A stretch of 42,262 bases of DNA from Paenibacillus sp. UNC451MF. GTDB taxonomy: Bacteria > Bacillota > Bacilli > Paenibacillales > NBRC-103111. The translations under genes were made by a program, and so were the position numbers. Location: the NCBI RefSeq assembly GCF_000686845.1, contig NZ_JMLS01000037.1:1-42262 (forward strand), given 5' to 3'. Numbering within the stretch: the first letter of the stretch is position 1; every line of letters starts with the position of its first letter. The notes under the pieces are model-generated. The model was not told the origin of the DNA and searched no databases. It was given only the letters and a program-made list of their open reading frames with translations. Shown one piece after another: positions 10,300 to 17,922 of the stretch.

Positions 10300-11250
10300 A
10301 TGGAATATACTTATAAAGTCATCCCGCTGCAAAAAAGCTTGCCCATTCGCCTAGTCATGCATCGCAAATCGAGCTATAGCTACCATTGGCACAAAGAGCT
10401 GGAGATTTTCCTGGTGCTGGAGGGCTCCATTCATATTAGAACGACGAAGCAGCATTATCATTTGGAGAAACAGGAAATGCTTATTATGAATTGCAACGAA
10501 ATTCACGCCTCCGAATATGCCGGGTCCAACAATTTGGCCTTGATTATCCAAATTGATTTATCTTTTTGCAAGCAGTTCGGGTACGATTTCACCCAGCTTT
10601 ATTTCGATCCGGCCCATTTGCACGATAAAGGAGGGCCGAATCCGATCCTTGCCGAGCTGAAACAGCTTACCCTGCAAATGATTCTTGAATTGTATTATCA
10701 GAAGGCGGGCTACCATAATGAAGTGATGGCGCATATTCATAGGTTCATAAGCCGTCTGCTGCGCAATCTGCCCTACACTCATCGCCATGAGAACTCGGAA
10801 GCATTGTCGGAATCCGATTTTCAACGGTTGAACCGCGTGCTGAAATACATGAACGATAATTATAAACATGCGATATCACTTAAGGATTTTGCCAATGAAG
10901 AATTTCTGAATGTGTATTATTTAAGTCATTTTTTCAAAAGAAAGGTCGGAATTACCTTCTCAGAGTGCTTGAACCAAATACGCATCCAAAAAGCTCTGGA
11001 GCTGCTGATGTCCGACAAATCGGCTAGCATGATGGACATTGCTCTTTCTGTCGGTTTTCCGAATGTGAAATCGTTTAATAGGACATTTAAGAACAAATAT
11101 CATTTCACTCCGTATCATTATAAAAAAGGACAGCTTGCTGTTGAGAACAAGATGGAGCCGATGGATACGGAAGTGTTTAATCCGGAAATCATCAGGAGAC
11201 TGGAAGAGATTATATCCTCTCATACCCGTTTGATTAACCAAATCGATTAG
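10300..11250 (+). CDS. AraC family transcriptional regulator
   Basis: A 316-residue regulator. The N-terminal cupin sensor domain (about 1-150) contains YHWHKELEIFLVLEGSIHI, then a linker and two helix-turn-helix motifs (about 180-275) with ISLKDFANEEFLNVYYLSHFFKRK and the second motif MDIALSVGFPNVKSFNRTFK. A 40-residue tail after the HTH domain is longer than usual. The ATG at 10300 has AAGTGGAGG before it. Placed immediately after the SDR/esterase/ThuA run and in the same direction, it is the natural candidate regulator, sensing a small ligand and acting on the promoter upstream of 5067. This is inference from position. Confidence 0.85.
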   Translation: MEYTYKVIPLQKSLPIRLVMHRKSSYSYHWHKELEIFLVLEGSIHIRTTKQHYHLEKQEMLIMNCNEIHASEYAGSNNLALIIQIDLSFCKQFGYDFTQLYFDPAHLHDKGGPNPILAELKQLTLQMILELYYQKAGYHNEVMAHIHRFISRLLRNLPYTHRHENSEALSESDFQRLNRVLKYMNDNYKHAISLKDFANEEFLNVYYLSHFFKRKVGITFSECLNQIRIQKALELLMSDKSASMMDIALSVGFPNVKSFNRTFKNKYHFTPYHYKKGQLAVENKMEPMDTEVFNPEIIRRLEEIISSHTRLINQID

Positions 11251-11320
11251 GGGGAATATTGAATAAAAAGAAGAAATGTTAGCGCATTCACAAGAGCTTT
11301 AATTGAACGCATAGCTGTGA

Positions 11321-11418
11321 CCGGCTGTGGAGGATGTTAGGAGCCTCCTGAAAAAGAAAATGACCTGTTAAAAAAGGACTTGGCTCTAGGTCATGAATAT
11401 GATATATGTAGGTTCTAA
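11321..11418 (+). pseudogene. Possible IS3-type OrfA C-terminal remnant, frameshifted
   Basis: Reading VEDVRSLLKK from 11327 and then ENDLLKKDLAL from 11356 after a one-base shift gives a leucine-zipper-like end seen in IS3-family OrfA proteins. It stops at 11418. It is very short and the match is by eye, so it is tentative. The same stretch contains an ATGACCT/AGGTCAT inverted repeat (11360-11394). Confidence 0.3.
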
Positions 11419-11489
11419 GCGATAGATTATCATTCTATATTGTTGTTTTCAGGATTTCATTAAGGCAGATTGAGATTGGAGAGGTAATT

Positions 11490-12092
11490 ATGGGAAATAC
11501 GGATAAGTTTGAAATGATAGCTAATACATATGACACTTCTGAAAGAATTCAAATTGCAAAGGTATCTTCGGATGCCATTCGTGAATATTTAGTTGACGCT
11601 AATAGTAAGAATGCTATTGATTTTGGGTGTGGAACAGGTCTTGTCGGAATGAACTTGTTAAACGATTTTAATTCAATGCTTTTTCTGGATACTTCACAAA
11701 ACATGATTAATCAAATCAAGCAAAAAATTTCTGATTCTAATATTCAGAATGCAGATACATTATGCTTTGATTTTGAAAAGGAAGGTCTATCGGATTTACA
11801 TGCTGACTATGTTTTTATGGCTCAGGTTCTCCTCCATATTAATGATGTTGAATTAGTTTTATCAAGATTATTTGATGTTCTAAATGAAGGCGGACATTTA
11901 TTAATCGTAGATTATAATAAAAATGAAAAAGTAGTTTCAGATATAGTTCATAACGGATTTAATCAAGTAAAGCTAACTGACATTATGGCTAATATAGGGT
12001 ACAGTAATATTCAATCCAAAACTTTTTATAATGGAAGTAAAATATTCATGGGACAAGATGCATCTATGTTTATTCTTGATTCTCAAAAATAA
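11490..12092 (+). CDS. Class I SAM-dependent methyltransferase
   Basis: A 200-residue cytosolic methyltransferase. IDFGCGTGLVGMNLL (about residues 43-57) is motif I for S-adenosylmethionine binding, LFLDTSQNMI the acidic-loop motif II, DYVFMAQVLLHIND motif III, and LNEGGHLLIVDYN the post-motif strand. The acceptor is not evident. The ATG at 11490 has GGAGAGG before it. The gene is distinctly more AT-rich than its neighbours and lies next to a probable IS remnant, both compatible with horizontal acquisition. Confidence 0.85.
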   Translation: MGNTDKFEMIANTYDTSERIQIAKVSSDAIREYLVDANSKNAIDFGCGTGLVGMNLLNDFNSMLFLDTSQNMINQIKQKISDSNIQNADTLCFDFEKEGLSDLHADYVFMAQVLLHINDVELVLSRLFDVLNEGGHLLIVDYNKNEKVVSDIVHNGFNQVKLTDIMANIGYSNIQSKTFYNGSKIFMGQDASMFILDSQK

Positions 12093-12771
12093 ACTTTATG
12101 GCAGATACACATAATTCATCAAAGATCATGATTTCAATGGTAGTCGATGGTCAGAATCAAGGAATCATCAAGGAAATGGGTTCTAAGCTGTGTCATCAGC
12201 TGGTATGCGTGGTTAAGCAAGGAGCATTACATGGCGATGCGAGAAGATCCGAAGCCGCTGCAGTATTTTCAAGAGGCGTTGACGATCGCCACGTTCGATC
12301 CGGGTATGTATGAAGTCGTGAAAACGTTTGAGTCATCCCCCTAATAAAGCGAGAATTTGTCCGTCAGCCAGGCTCGGGCAAGTTTTTGAACTACTTTTTA
12401 CTCGTGCATCAACTTTGAGGTACAGGAAGGCGATTTTCTAATTTTATACATTTTGAGAAGGGTGTAATATTACCGTATGGGCCGGCAGCTACATACATAT
12501 CGGAGCGAATGCAGGCACTATCTTCAAGTTACTGGCAGCACCCATTCCACGGTGTGGACTTCTTTGCATCGGAGCAAGGATGGAGCAACGCAACGCCAAC
12601 AGAAAGCCATACACTGGTTAACATCGTTAATGATTTATCAAGAATTTCTCGAAAAGCTCAAGGAGGGGACGATCCCCTCCTTTTTTTGGTATGTGTGGCG
12701 TACACAGTGGGTATTCCGGTTAAGCTTCAAAGGTTGTGGATGACCATTTCCAAGAAACGCGTAATCAGCGT
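12093..12771. other. Gene-poor stretch, probably decayed, ending in a strong terminator
   Basis: Short frames run through here (for example 12147-12344 and 12477-12743), but none has a convincing start, ribosome binding site or recognisable domain. The stretch reads as a patchwork of interrupted frames. A strong rightward terminator at 12661-12687 implies that something is, or was, transcribed across it. Confidence 0.45.
12661..12687 (+). terminator. Strong Rho-independent terminator
   Basis: A perfect 9-base stem, AGGAGGGGA with TCCCCTCCT, with a 3-base loop, is followed by a run of seven T. The T run is present only for rightward transcription. Confidence 0.85.
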
Positions 12772-13647
12772 TCATTTTCCTTCATGCAAACGATAATTCG
12801 ATGGAGCAACGCCTTCCTTGTTTTTGAAAGCACGGCTGAAGGCATGGATATTCGCGTAGCCGAGCTGATCGGCTATACTTTGAATCGTTAGCCCGGTGAA
12901 TTGGATCAGTTGCTTCGCCTTTTCGACCCGGACCGTCTGATGGTATTGAATCGGACTCATATGGAAGGCATCCCGGAACAGTCTAGTCAAATAATATTTG
13001 CTGATATGAAATCGGGTTGACAATTCGTCGAGCGAAATATCGGTATGAGAATGTTCGGTTATGTATTGTCGCACACTCATTAGCAAAGATTGATGAGCAT
13101 GGATTTGCGGAGTCTCGGACCAGTGCCGTTCCCTGATAAGGTAGGTCAGCAGCTTAAGTAGCTGACTCTTCATTTGAAGGTGGAAATAAGGAAGCCGGAG
13201 ATGATATTCATGGATCAGATCGAATAGCATTTGTTCCATTACGGCGGGATGTGTGAGCCGGATCCGATTGGGCAGAGCGAACGGTCCCGCTGATAGCAAA
13301 TCAGGGCGAAACCAAGTAAGCTCCTGTTCGTTCATTTCATTTTCCGTAATAAAAGATACCGGGATCTGCGGGCTATCGACCTGTTCCACCAGATCGAAGT
13401 GAATGTGTGGCTGCCTGACTCTAAGGGAGCTGTTAGAGCGGATGGAATGCCTCTGCCTGGGCTTGAACAAAAACAAGTCACCGGGGATGCCCTCGTAGGC
13501 AATGTCTTCTATGGTAATAAGCAGGTGGCCTTCCTTGATATATAGCAGCTCGTAGTCCCATAACGTACGGGGACGAACGGACCAGGGACTAGAGGCAGAA
13601 TGATCCCAAGCCCGCCGGACATAAGGAGACAATACCGTTTCGGACAT
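12772..13647 (-). CDS. AraC family transcriptional regulator, divergent from the GH172 gene
   Basis: A 291-residue regulator with an N-terminal cupin sensor (LWDYELLYIKEGHLLITIEDI, then GDLFLFKPRQRHSIR) and a C-terminal pair of HTH motifs: ISLDELSTRFHISKYYLTRLFRD and the second around IQSIADQLGYANIHAFSRAFKNKEG. The minus-strand ATG at 13647 has GGAGGG nine bases upstream. It is transcribed away from the DUF2961 gene at 13791 across a 143-base gap, the usual arrangement for a regulator controlling its neighbour. It probably senses a sugar released by that enzyme. Confidence 0.88.
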   Translation of the reverse strand: MSETVLSPYVRRAWDHSASSPWSVRPRTLWDYELLYIKEGHLLITIEDIAYEGIPGDLFLFKPRQRHSIRSNSSLRVRQPHIHFDLVEQVDSPQIPVSFITENEMNEQELTWFRPDLLSAGPFALPNRIRLTHPAVMEQMLFDLIHEYHLRLPYFHLQMKSQLLKLLTYLIRERHWSETPQIHAHQSLLMSVRQYITEHSHTDISLDELSTRFHISKYYLTRLFRDAFHMSPIQYHQTVRVEKAKQLIQFTGLTIQSIADQLGYANIHAFSRAFKNKEGVAPSNYRLHEGK

Positions 13648-13790
13648 AGCAATGAACCCTCCTTTAGTGCCATTATAGCAATAATTGATAAATGAACAAC
13701 GGTTTGCGCTAAATTCATGGACAGCTGTCTTCGGCTATACTTATAGCAGAAATGAATGAAATGATCTCAAAGTTCGGAGGAGGATGCAGG

Positions 13791-14924
13791 ATGCAAGGAC
13801 CATTAGCCAACATTGCCTTGTTACAAGAAAAGGTAAGGACGAAGCGTATCTCCAGTTATGATCGGACAGGCGGGAATAAAGACAAGATTACCATTGCTCC
13901 CGGTGAGACGGCGGAGCTGGCTGCCATTCAAGGAGCGGGGATTATTAAGCACATTTGGATGACGCTCAGCACCAAAGATCGTTTCATTCGGCGCAACGCC
14001 ATTATACGCATGTATTGGGACGGGGAAGACAAGCCGAGCGTCGAATCGCCGTTAGGTGATTTTTTCGGTCAAGGGTGGGGCGAGGAATATAACTTCCAGT
14101 CACTTCCATTGGCAGCTGCACCGGCGCAGGGGAGAGCTCTAAACAGTTATTTTCCCATGCCTTTCGGCCACGGGGCTAAGATTACGATTGAGAACGACTC
14201 CGAGCATGAGCTGTCATCGTTATACTATTACATTGACTATGAAGCACACGATTCGATGCCTGACCATATGGGACGTTTTCATGCATGGTGGAATCGGGAG
14301 GTTACGGAGGTACATCCGGAGGAGGGAGAAACGGAATGGGATGTCATTGCTCCCCAAGGGATGAACGTATCGGATAAGCACAATTATTTATTTGCCGATA
14401 TTGAGGGAAAAGGGCATTTTGTCGGCATTAACTATTATGTCGATAGCCCGGGGCCAATGTGGTATGGAGAAGGGGACGATATGTGGTTGATTGATGGCGA
14501 GGATTGGCCGGGATCCCTTCACGGTACGGGGACGGAAGATTTCTTCAACAGCTCGTGGTGCCCAAACGAATTGTATCTGCACCCTTACTTCGGTTATGCG
14601 CGGATTCCCGATAAGCTGGGATGGATGGGACGGACGCATTGCTACCGTTTTTTCCTTGAAGATCCGATCCACTTCGATAAGTCGCTTAGGGCCAGCATAG
14701 AGCACGGACACAATAACAACCTCGCGCTCGATATTAGCACTGTCTCCTATTGGTACCAAGCGGAGCCGCATAAGCCGTTTCCTGCAATACCTCCAAAGGA
14801 GCGCAGGGCAAACATGCCGGAGATCAACGTTCAGGACGTCCATCGCTGGCGGCACGAGTGGAGACTCGCTATGGGCGGGGCAAAAAACTTGTGGGGCAAT
14901 GAAAGGAAGCCAAAACAAGAGTAA
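13791..14924 (+). CDS. DUF2961 / glycoside hydrolase family 172 protein
   Basis: A 377-residue protein of the DUF2961 family, now GH172, whose characterised members act on alpha-D-fructofuranosides (including difructose dianhydride I) and arabinofuranosides. The family signature is clear: RISSYDRTGGN at the start, GAGIIKHIWMT, SPLGDFFG, SYFPMPF, and LHGTGTEDFF with Glu249, a strongly conserved acidic position. There is no signal peptide, so it is intracellular, and hexamers or trimers are typical of the family. The ATG at 13791 has GGAGGAGG at 13776-13783; earlier in-frame ATG codons (13752) are less likely. A terminator follows at 14960. Confidence 0.88.
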   Translation: MQGPLANIALLQEKVRTKRISSYDRTGGNKDKITIAPGETAELAAIQGAGIIKHIWMTLSTKDRFIRRNAIIRMYWDGEDKPSVESPLGDFFGQGWGEEYNFQSLPLAAAPAQGRALNSYFPMPFGHGAKITIENDSEHELSSLYYYIDYEAHDSMPDHMGRFHAWWNREVTEVHPEEGETEWDVIAPQGMNVSDKHNYLFADIEGKGHFVGINYYVDSPGPMWYGEGDDMWLIDGEDWPGSLHGTGTEDFFNSSWCPNELYLHPYFGYARIPDKLGWMGRTHCYRFFLEDPIHFDKSLRASIEHGHNNNLALDISTVSYWYQAEPHKPFPAIPPKERRANMPEINVQDVHRWRHEWRLAMGGAKNLWGNERKPKQE

Positions 14925-14959
14925 TCCGATAGGAATATTTTTAATGTGTTCCCATTACA

Positions 14960-15010
14960 AGATCACTTGACGCTTAGCCTAATGGGCAGGGTTAAGGGTG
15001 ATCTTTTTTT
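14960..15010 (+). terminator. Rho-independent terminator after the GH172 gene
   Basis: AGATCAC (14960-14966) pairs with GTGATCT (14998-15004), an inner CTTA/TAAG stem strengthens it, and a run of seven T follows. Confidence 0.75.
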
Positions 15011-15074
15011 ATTGCGATCCGTCCGGTACAAGCTTGCTTTTTTCACAAAGTGGATGCTTCTTCTAGCTGTGTCA

Positions 15075-15083
15075 TGGTATAAT
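15075..15083 (+). promoter_or_regulatory. Extended -10 promoter before the first GNAT-like gene
   Basis: TGGTATAAT (15075-15083) is a perfect extended -10 element. No good -35 hexamer lies 17 bases upstream, as is common for extended -10 promoters. It sits 42 bases before the preferred start at 15125. Confidence 0.5.
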
Positions 15084-15124
15084 TCACCAAAAAGCTATCG
15101 TAATGGAGGTTGGAAATCGGCGTC

Positions 15125-15652
15125 ATGGGTTATTATTTTTCAATATGCTCCATGGAGAGGTATCAGGAGAAATTTATCGAATTTCTACTCGAGCATTACG
15201 GTCAATTGCAGCTTCCATACTCTTTCCCCTTATCCCTCAGCTTTATTGCAAGCCCGGTGCTTATGAACAAGGAAGCCATTTTATGCTTTGATGAGGAGAA
15301 CGAAGACATTGTCGGCGCCGTCGGCTTGATTTTTGGAACCGGTGAAAATCAATATCAAGACACCCATATCGTACAAATTCAGATTGCTTACATTGTGAAG
15401 GAGCACCGCAGAACCCGCATGTTCCTCGAAGGACTCCAGTTTGTAACGCAATATTTAGCTCATCTAGACGAAGGGGTAAGTGAGCTGCGCTTCTGGGCCC
15501 CGGCTGATGGCACATTGCGGAATTTGTTCGGCAAGCTGGCTGAAAGGACCGCATCGCACGAGACCGCTTTCGGAACGTTGGACGAATATCGTGGAACGTT
15601 AGCGGACTGGCAGGATTATGCGGCGAAGTTTCGGCATTTAGAGTATTTTTGA
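15125..15652 (+). CDS. GNAT-fold acyltransferase-like protein A
   Basis: About 175 residues. It looks like a diverged GNAT acyltransferase. A central strand IVQIQIAYIV is followed by KEHRRTRMFLEGLQ, where the acetyl-CoA pyrophosphate loop (normally RxxGxG/A) should be; the glycines are missing. A later SELRFWAPADGTLRNLFGKLAER resembles the GNAT beta-5/alpha-4 region. The same blocks occur in the next gene, so the two are paralogues. GGAGG at 15105-15109 is 15 bases from the ATG at 15125; TTG 15110 is too close to it, so the exact start is uncertain. It lies directly before a second copy and a 44-codon peptide gene. Function unknown. Confidence 0.6.
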   Translation: MGYYFSICSMERYQEKFIEFLLEHYGQLQLPYSFPLSLSFIASPVLMNKEAILCFDEENEDIVGAVGLIFGTGENQYQDTHIVQIQIAYIVKEHRRTRMFLEGLQFVTQYLAHLDEGVSELRFWAPADGTLRNLFGKLAERTASHETAFGTLDEYRGTLADWQDYAAKFRHLEYF

Positions 15653-15702
15653 CCGCTAAAGTCATGAAGCATCAAGTGTAGATATAGGAGGTGTTGCAGC
15701 CG

Positions 15703-16212
15703 ATGCTTGTTCGATTCAGACGGTGTGAAGGCGACGAGGATTTGGCGCGGTTTACGCTGTATTTTATTCAAAATCGGAAAGATTTTTCCAATGATTTTAC
15801 TTTAAACGATACCATTATTCATGTTTTGGAATATGTCCGCGATTCCCATATTATTATGATTGAAGACGATAGGCAGCATATGATTGGCTGGGGGCACTAC
15901 TGCTATGTAGACGAAAATAATGAAAAGAAACCTGATGGAGAGATTGCTTTCGTTTATTCGGTCATTTTGAAAGAGGCTTGCCGCAGCAGCCGTATCTTTT
16001 GGCAAGGCTTCCATCATATGGTGAATCAGATTGCCGAGGAAAATAGCAATGTGCGGCATTTTCGATTCCATGCCCGTCAGAATAACACGTATTTGAACCG
16101 GCTGTACTCCAAATTTGCCCGGATTATTGGAAGTCGTGAGGGCGAGTATGGGGTGGATAACGTTTACTCAACGGAGATTTCCGAGCTTTTGCGCTATTTG
16201 AACCGGCTGTAA
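15703..16212 (+). CDS. GNAT-fold acyltransferase-like protein B
   Basis: 169 residues, with the same architecture as the preceding protein: strand IAFVYSVIL, then KEACRSSRIFWQGFHH at the CoA-loop position, then VRHFRFHARQNNTYLNRLYSKFAR. The shared pattern K-E, then R-x-S/T-R-M/I-F, then G in the loop region argues for paralogy and for a modified or lost CoA site. The ATG at 15703 is supported by AGGAGGTG at 15686-15693; a GTG at 15691 overlaps that site. It begins 50 bases after gene A and ends 95 bases before the peptide gene. It may be a subunit or partner of protein A. Activity cannot be predicted. Confidence 0.7.
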   Translation: MLVRFRRCEGDEDLARFTLYFIQNRKDFSNDFTLNDTIIHVLEYVRDSHIIMIEDDRQHMIGWGHYCYVDENNEKKPDGEIAFVYSVILKEACRSSRIFWQGFHHMVNQIAEENSNVRHFRFHARQNNTYLNRLYSKFARIIGSREGEYGVDNVYSTEISELLRYLNRL

Positions 16213-16244
16213 CGTGAAATTTGACACGAATTGCGAAATAAGGA

Positions 16245-16272
16245 TTGACCCTCCTTTGCTCTGGATGATAAT
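16245..16272 (+). promoter_or_regulatory. Promoter of the 44-codon peptide gene
   Basis: TTGACC (16245-16250) and GATAAT (16267-16272) are 16 bases apart, a good sigma-A match, placed after the GNAT-like B stop codon. Transcription would begin near 16279, 29 bases before the peptide start codon. The peptide therefore appears able to be expressed separately and more strongly than the two genes upstream. Confidence 0.65.
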
Positions 16273-16307
16273 GTAAACTTAATTCCATTAATTAAGGAGG
16301 TGCTCGT

Positions 16308-16442
16308 ATGTTTCCACCACGTGGTGATATTAAAGATATTAAAAAAGGATCCGGCTTTGGAAGGTTTGAAGTTCTGCTTCAGGCTAGTGAGCAGCTGAGA
16401 ACTTCAGCTTCTTCGACTACAGCTGTGGCTGCTGCAAAGTAA
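16308..16442 (+). CDS. 44-residue small peptide, possible modified-peptide precursor
   Basis: A small gene with an excellent ribosome binding site (TTAAGGAGGTG, 16292-16302) and an ATG at 16308. The product starts MFPPRGDIKDIKKGSGFGRF, continues with VLLQASEQLR and ends in a Ser/Thr/Ala-rich tail, TSASSTTAVAAAK. It has no Cys, no signal peptide and no membrane segment. A charged N-terminal half and a low-complexity Ser/Thr/Ala C-terminal half resemble a leader plus core arrangement. It has its own promoter and a terminator 22 bases after the stop. Upstream are the two GNAT-like paralogues. I do not recognise the family; a peptide modified by those proteins, a signalling peptide, or a small structural protein are all possible. 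Confidence 0.7.
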   Translation: MFPPRGDIKDIKKGSGFGRFEVLLQASEQLRTSASSTTAVAAAK

Positions 16443-16463
16443 GATAATGTAAAAAGCACGTTA

Positions 16464-16508
16464 CAAGCAGGCTGATGACGATACGTTTCGTCTCGGCTTG
16501 TTTTTTTT
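16464..16508 (+). terminator. Rho-independent terminator of the peptide gene
   Basis: CAAGC (16464-16468) pairs with GCTTG (16496-16500), with an inner GACGA/TCGTC stem, followed by eight T (16501-16508). Confidence 0.8.
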
Positions 16509-16861
16509 CTATTCGAACAAACGCCTTTGTTACATGAAAGCCGTACTGGAGCAACGGTGCCTTCGAATCGGATGAAAGATACCGTTTCTTGGGCTGACGC
16601 TTACTTCACAGCGTTGCGGCGGTGCTGCGGAGTCAAGTCAAGGGCATCAGCAGGCGGCATTTCCGCTAACCACGAAAAAAACAAAACAGCCTTGATCCGA
16701 ATCACAGTTTGCCGGACAAAGGCTGCTTTGTTTTTTCACATATCACTCCCGCTTCCCCGAAAAAGAGAAATGTTCTATCATACAAGTATGCAATATTCCG
16801 TTCTCGGCAACCATCGGATCATTATCGATAAAATAAGTACGTGGCATTGGGGGGCACCGAG
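16509..16861. other. Intergenic region with a bidirectional terminator
   Basis: No gene is supported in these 350 bases. The notable element is the bidirectional hairpin at 16681-16736. The last 100 bases before the AraC gene are AT-rich and probably hold its promoter, but no confident -35/-10 pair is visible. Confidence 0.4.
16675..16736. terminator. Bidirectional Rho-independent terminator
   Basis: ACAAAACAGCCTT (16681-16693) pairs with AAGGCTGCTTTGT (16719-16731) with a single mismatch; A runs flank the left arm and T runs the right arm, so it can work in both directions. Confidence 0.7.
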
Positions 16862-17767
16862 GTGACAAGGATCAGCAATTCCCGGTATTTCGAGAGCGCC
16901 AACTTTCCGTTCCATATCACTCAGTATCCGTTTCGAGCAGAGGAGATGGTGGAGCCACACTCTCATGAATTCGTCGAGCTAGTCTATGTAGTGGAAGGGT
17001 CGGGCCGGCACGATTACCGCGGCGACTCATATCGGATCTACGAAGGCGACGTTTTCGTCATCGAGCCGGATGCCGAGCATTCCTATAAAGGCGGGAAGGA
17101 TCCGAACCTGACGGTATACAATGTGCTGTTCACACCGTCGATTTTATCGAATGAGCTGCAGATGTTATCTACCGTGGATTCGTTCGTCGACTTCTTTTAT
17201 GTGGAGCCGTTTCTGCGGCAGTCGGTTCACTTTCAGTCCCACCTGAATATGGAGCCGCACGATCAGCTGGAAATAAAGCATTTGCTGGATCGAATCCTTT
17301 CCGAGTACAAAGAAAAAAAGCCGGGCTACCGGCTTCTCGTCAAAACGCGGTTGATCGAGTTGTTCGTTTTCCTGAGCCGCTGCTACGACCGGTCGCTGCA
17401 CCGTCCGATGACGGCGCTCGCTCCCGATCGGGAAGTTATGAAGCGGATGGCCGAATTCATCGACATGCATCATGCCCGACCGCTATCGCTCGATCAGGTC
17501 AGTAGGTTGTGCGGCATGAGCCAGTCGTCGTTCACCGCCAAATTCAAGCAGCATATCGGCAAAACGTTCATCGAATACCGCAACGAAGCGCGCATCGCCA
17601 TGGCGAAAAAGCTGCTGCTCGCCTCAGACGCCAGTATTTTACATATCGCCGGGCAGGTCGGCTTCGACGACCTGAGCTTTTTCAACAAAGTGTTCAAGCA
17701 GCTGGTAGGCGTTACACCTGGGCAATTTCGCAGGGGGGCGAAAGCAGGAGGCAGAAACGGCGGCTAA
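16862..17767 (+). CDS. AraC family transcriptional regulator, probable control of the PhyH gene
   Basis: A 301-residue regulator. The cupin sensor contains PHSHEFVELVYVVEGSGRHDYRGD and GDVFVIEPDAEHSY; the DNA-binding domain has LSLDQVSRLCGMSQSSFTAKFKQ and LHIAGQVGFDDLSFFNKVFKQ, with the usual VTPGQFRR ending. The preferred start is GTG 16862 with GGGGGG at 16849-16854; a GTG at 16841 is in frame but lacks a site. It is followed 155 bases later, in the same direction, by a PhyH dioxygenase gene, a common pairing in Paenibacillus. Confidence 0.85.
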   Translation: MTRISNSRYFESANFPFHITQYPFRAEEMVEPHSHEFVELVYVVEGSGRHDYRGDSYRIYEGDVFVIEPDAEHSYKGGKDPNLTVYNVLFTPSILSNELQMLSTVDSFVDFFYVEPFLRQSVHFQSHLNMEPHDQLEIKHLLDRILSEYKEKKPGYRLLVKTRLIELFVFLSRCYDRSLHRPMTALAPDREVMKRMAEFIDMHHARPLSLDQVSRLCGMSQSSFTAKFKQHIGKTFIEYRNEARIAMAKKLLLASDASILHIAGQVGFDDLSFFNKVFKQLVGVTPGQFRRGAKAGGRNGG

Positions 17768-17922
17768 TCGGCTGGCGACGTCAAGGCCCCCACGTTCCGG
17801 TACTGCCTCTTCAGGAGAAGTTGCCCACGGGATGGCGGATCGGCCTGTTTTTTTGGTAAATGAGCCAAGATGCGCTGCACTTCCGCATTGTACATTGGTA
17901 TCAAACGAAAGGAGTGATTCCG

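Noticed and set aside
12477-12743. An 88-codon frame before the AraC gene
   Set aside because: It overlaps the strong terminator at 12661 and has no ribosome binding site or recognisable domain.
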